A stretch of 5,484 nt of DNA from an uncultured Actinomycetes bacterium (lineage in GTDB: Bacteria; Actinomycetota; Thermoleophilia; Gaiellales; F1-60-MAGs149), in contig CAINDT010000477.1 of assembly GCA_903847495.1 (NCBI GenBank), forward strand, positions 1 through 5,484, written 5' to 3'. A program made the translations under genes and the position numbers. Positions 5,480-5,484 of this stretch are shown in pieces. The notes below the pieces were generated by a model. It saw only the letters and a program-made list of their open reading frames with translations. It ran no database searches and was not told the origin of the DNA. Every line of letters starts with the position of its first letter. Within the stretch, counting starts at the first letter, position 1.

Positions 5480-5484
5480 CTCGG

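Overview
The window is GC-rich, gene-dense bacterial DNA, most likely from an actinobacterium and plausibly the class Thermoleophilia (Solirubrobacterales/Patulibacter-like). That placement is inferred from four things: strong G/C preference at third codon positions, a secreted Ig-like-repeat protein of a style common in that class, an actinobacterial-type PcrA, and a tRNA gene without an encoded CCA end. No 16S or other taxonomic marker is present, so it is provisional.

Layout, left to right. Positions 1-360 (+) hold the 3' part of a drug/metabolite transporter (EamA-type) gene cut by the window edge. It converges with zero spacing on a two-gene minus-strand operon: a VanZ-like membrane protein (849-1217) followed, with a 4-bp ATGA overlap, by a small HAD-like protein lacking most catalytic motifs (361-852). 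A 127-bp divergent intergenic region (1218-1344), rich in alternating purine/pyrimidine tracts and a repeated GCGTGCGC octamer, separates that operon from a large secreted protein with Ig-like repeats and a very arginine-rich C-terminal module (1345-3123, +). After 42 bp comes pcrA, an intact superfamily 1A DNA helicase with all expected motifs and the C-terminal Tudor-like domain (3166-5361, +). A tRNA-Val(GAC) gene (5407-5479, +) ends the window behind its own extended -10 promoter.

Functionally the window is mostly ordinary chromosomal content. PcrA and tRNA-Val are housekeeping genes. The transporter, the VanZ/HAD-like pair and the Ig-like protein concern the envelope or are of unknown role. 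I see no mobile element, CRISPR array, toxin-antitoxin pair or defence system, and no convincing undescribed multi-gene system.

The points most worth a second look are small: cytosine at tRNA position 33 where U is nearly universal; TANNNT boxes so close to the pcrA and VanZ start codons that both mRNAs may be leaderless, with a stranded perfect Shine-Dalgarno sequence upstream of pcrA; the degenerate HAD-like protein coupled to VanZ; and the basic tail of the Ig-like protein. There is no gene-free stretch longer than 300 bases.
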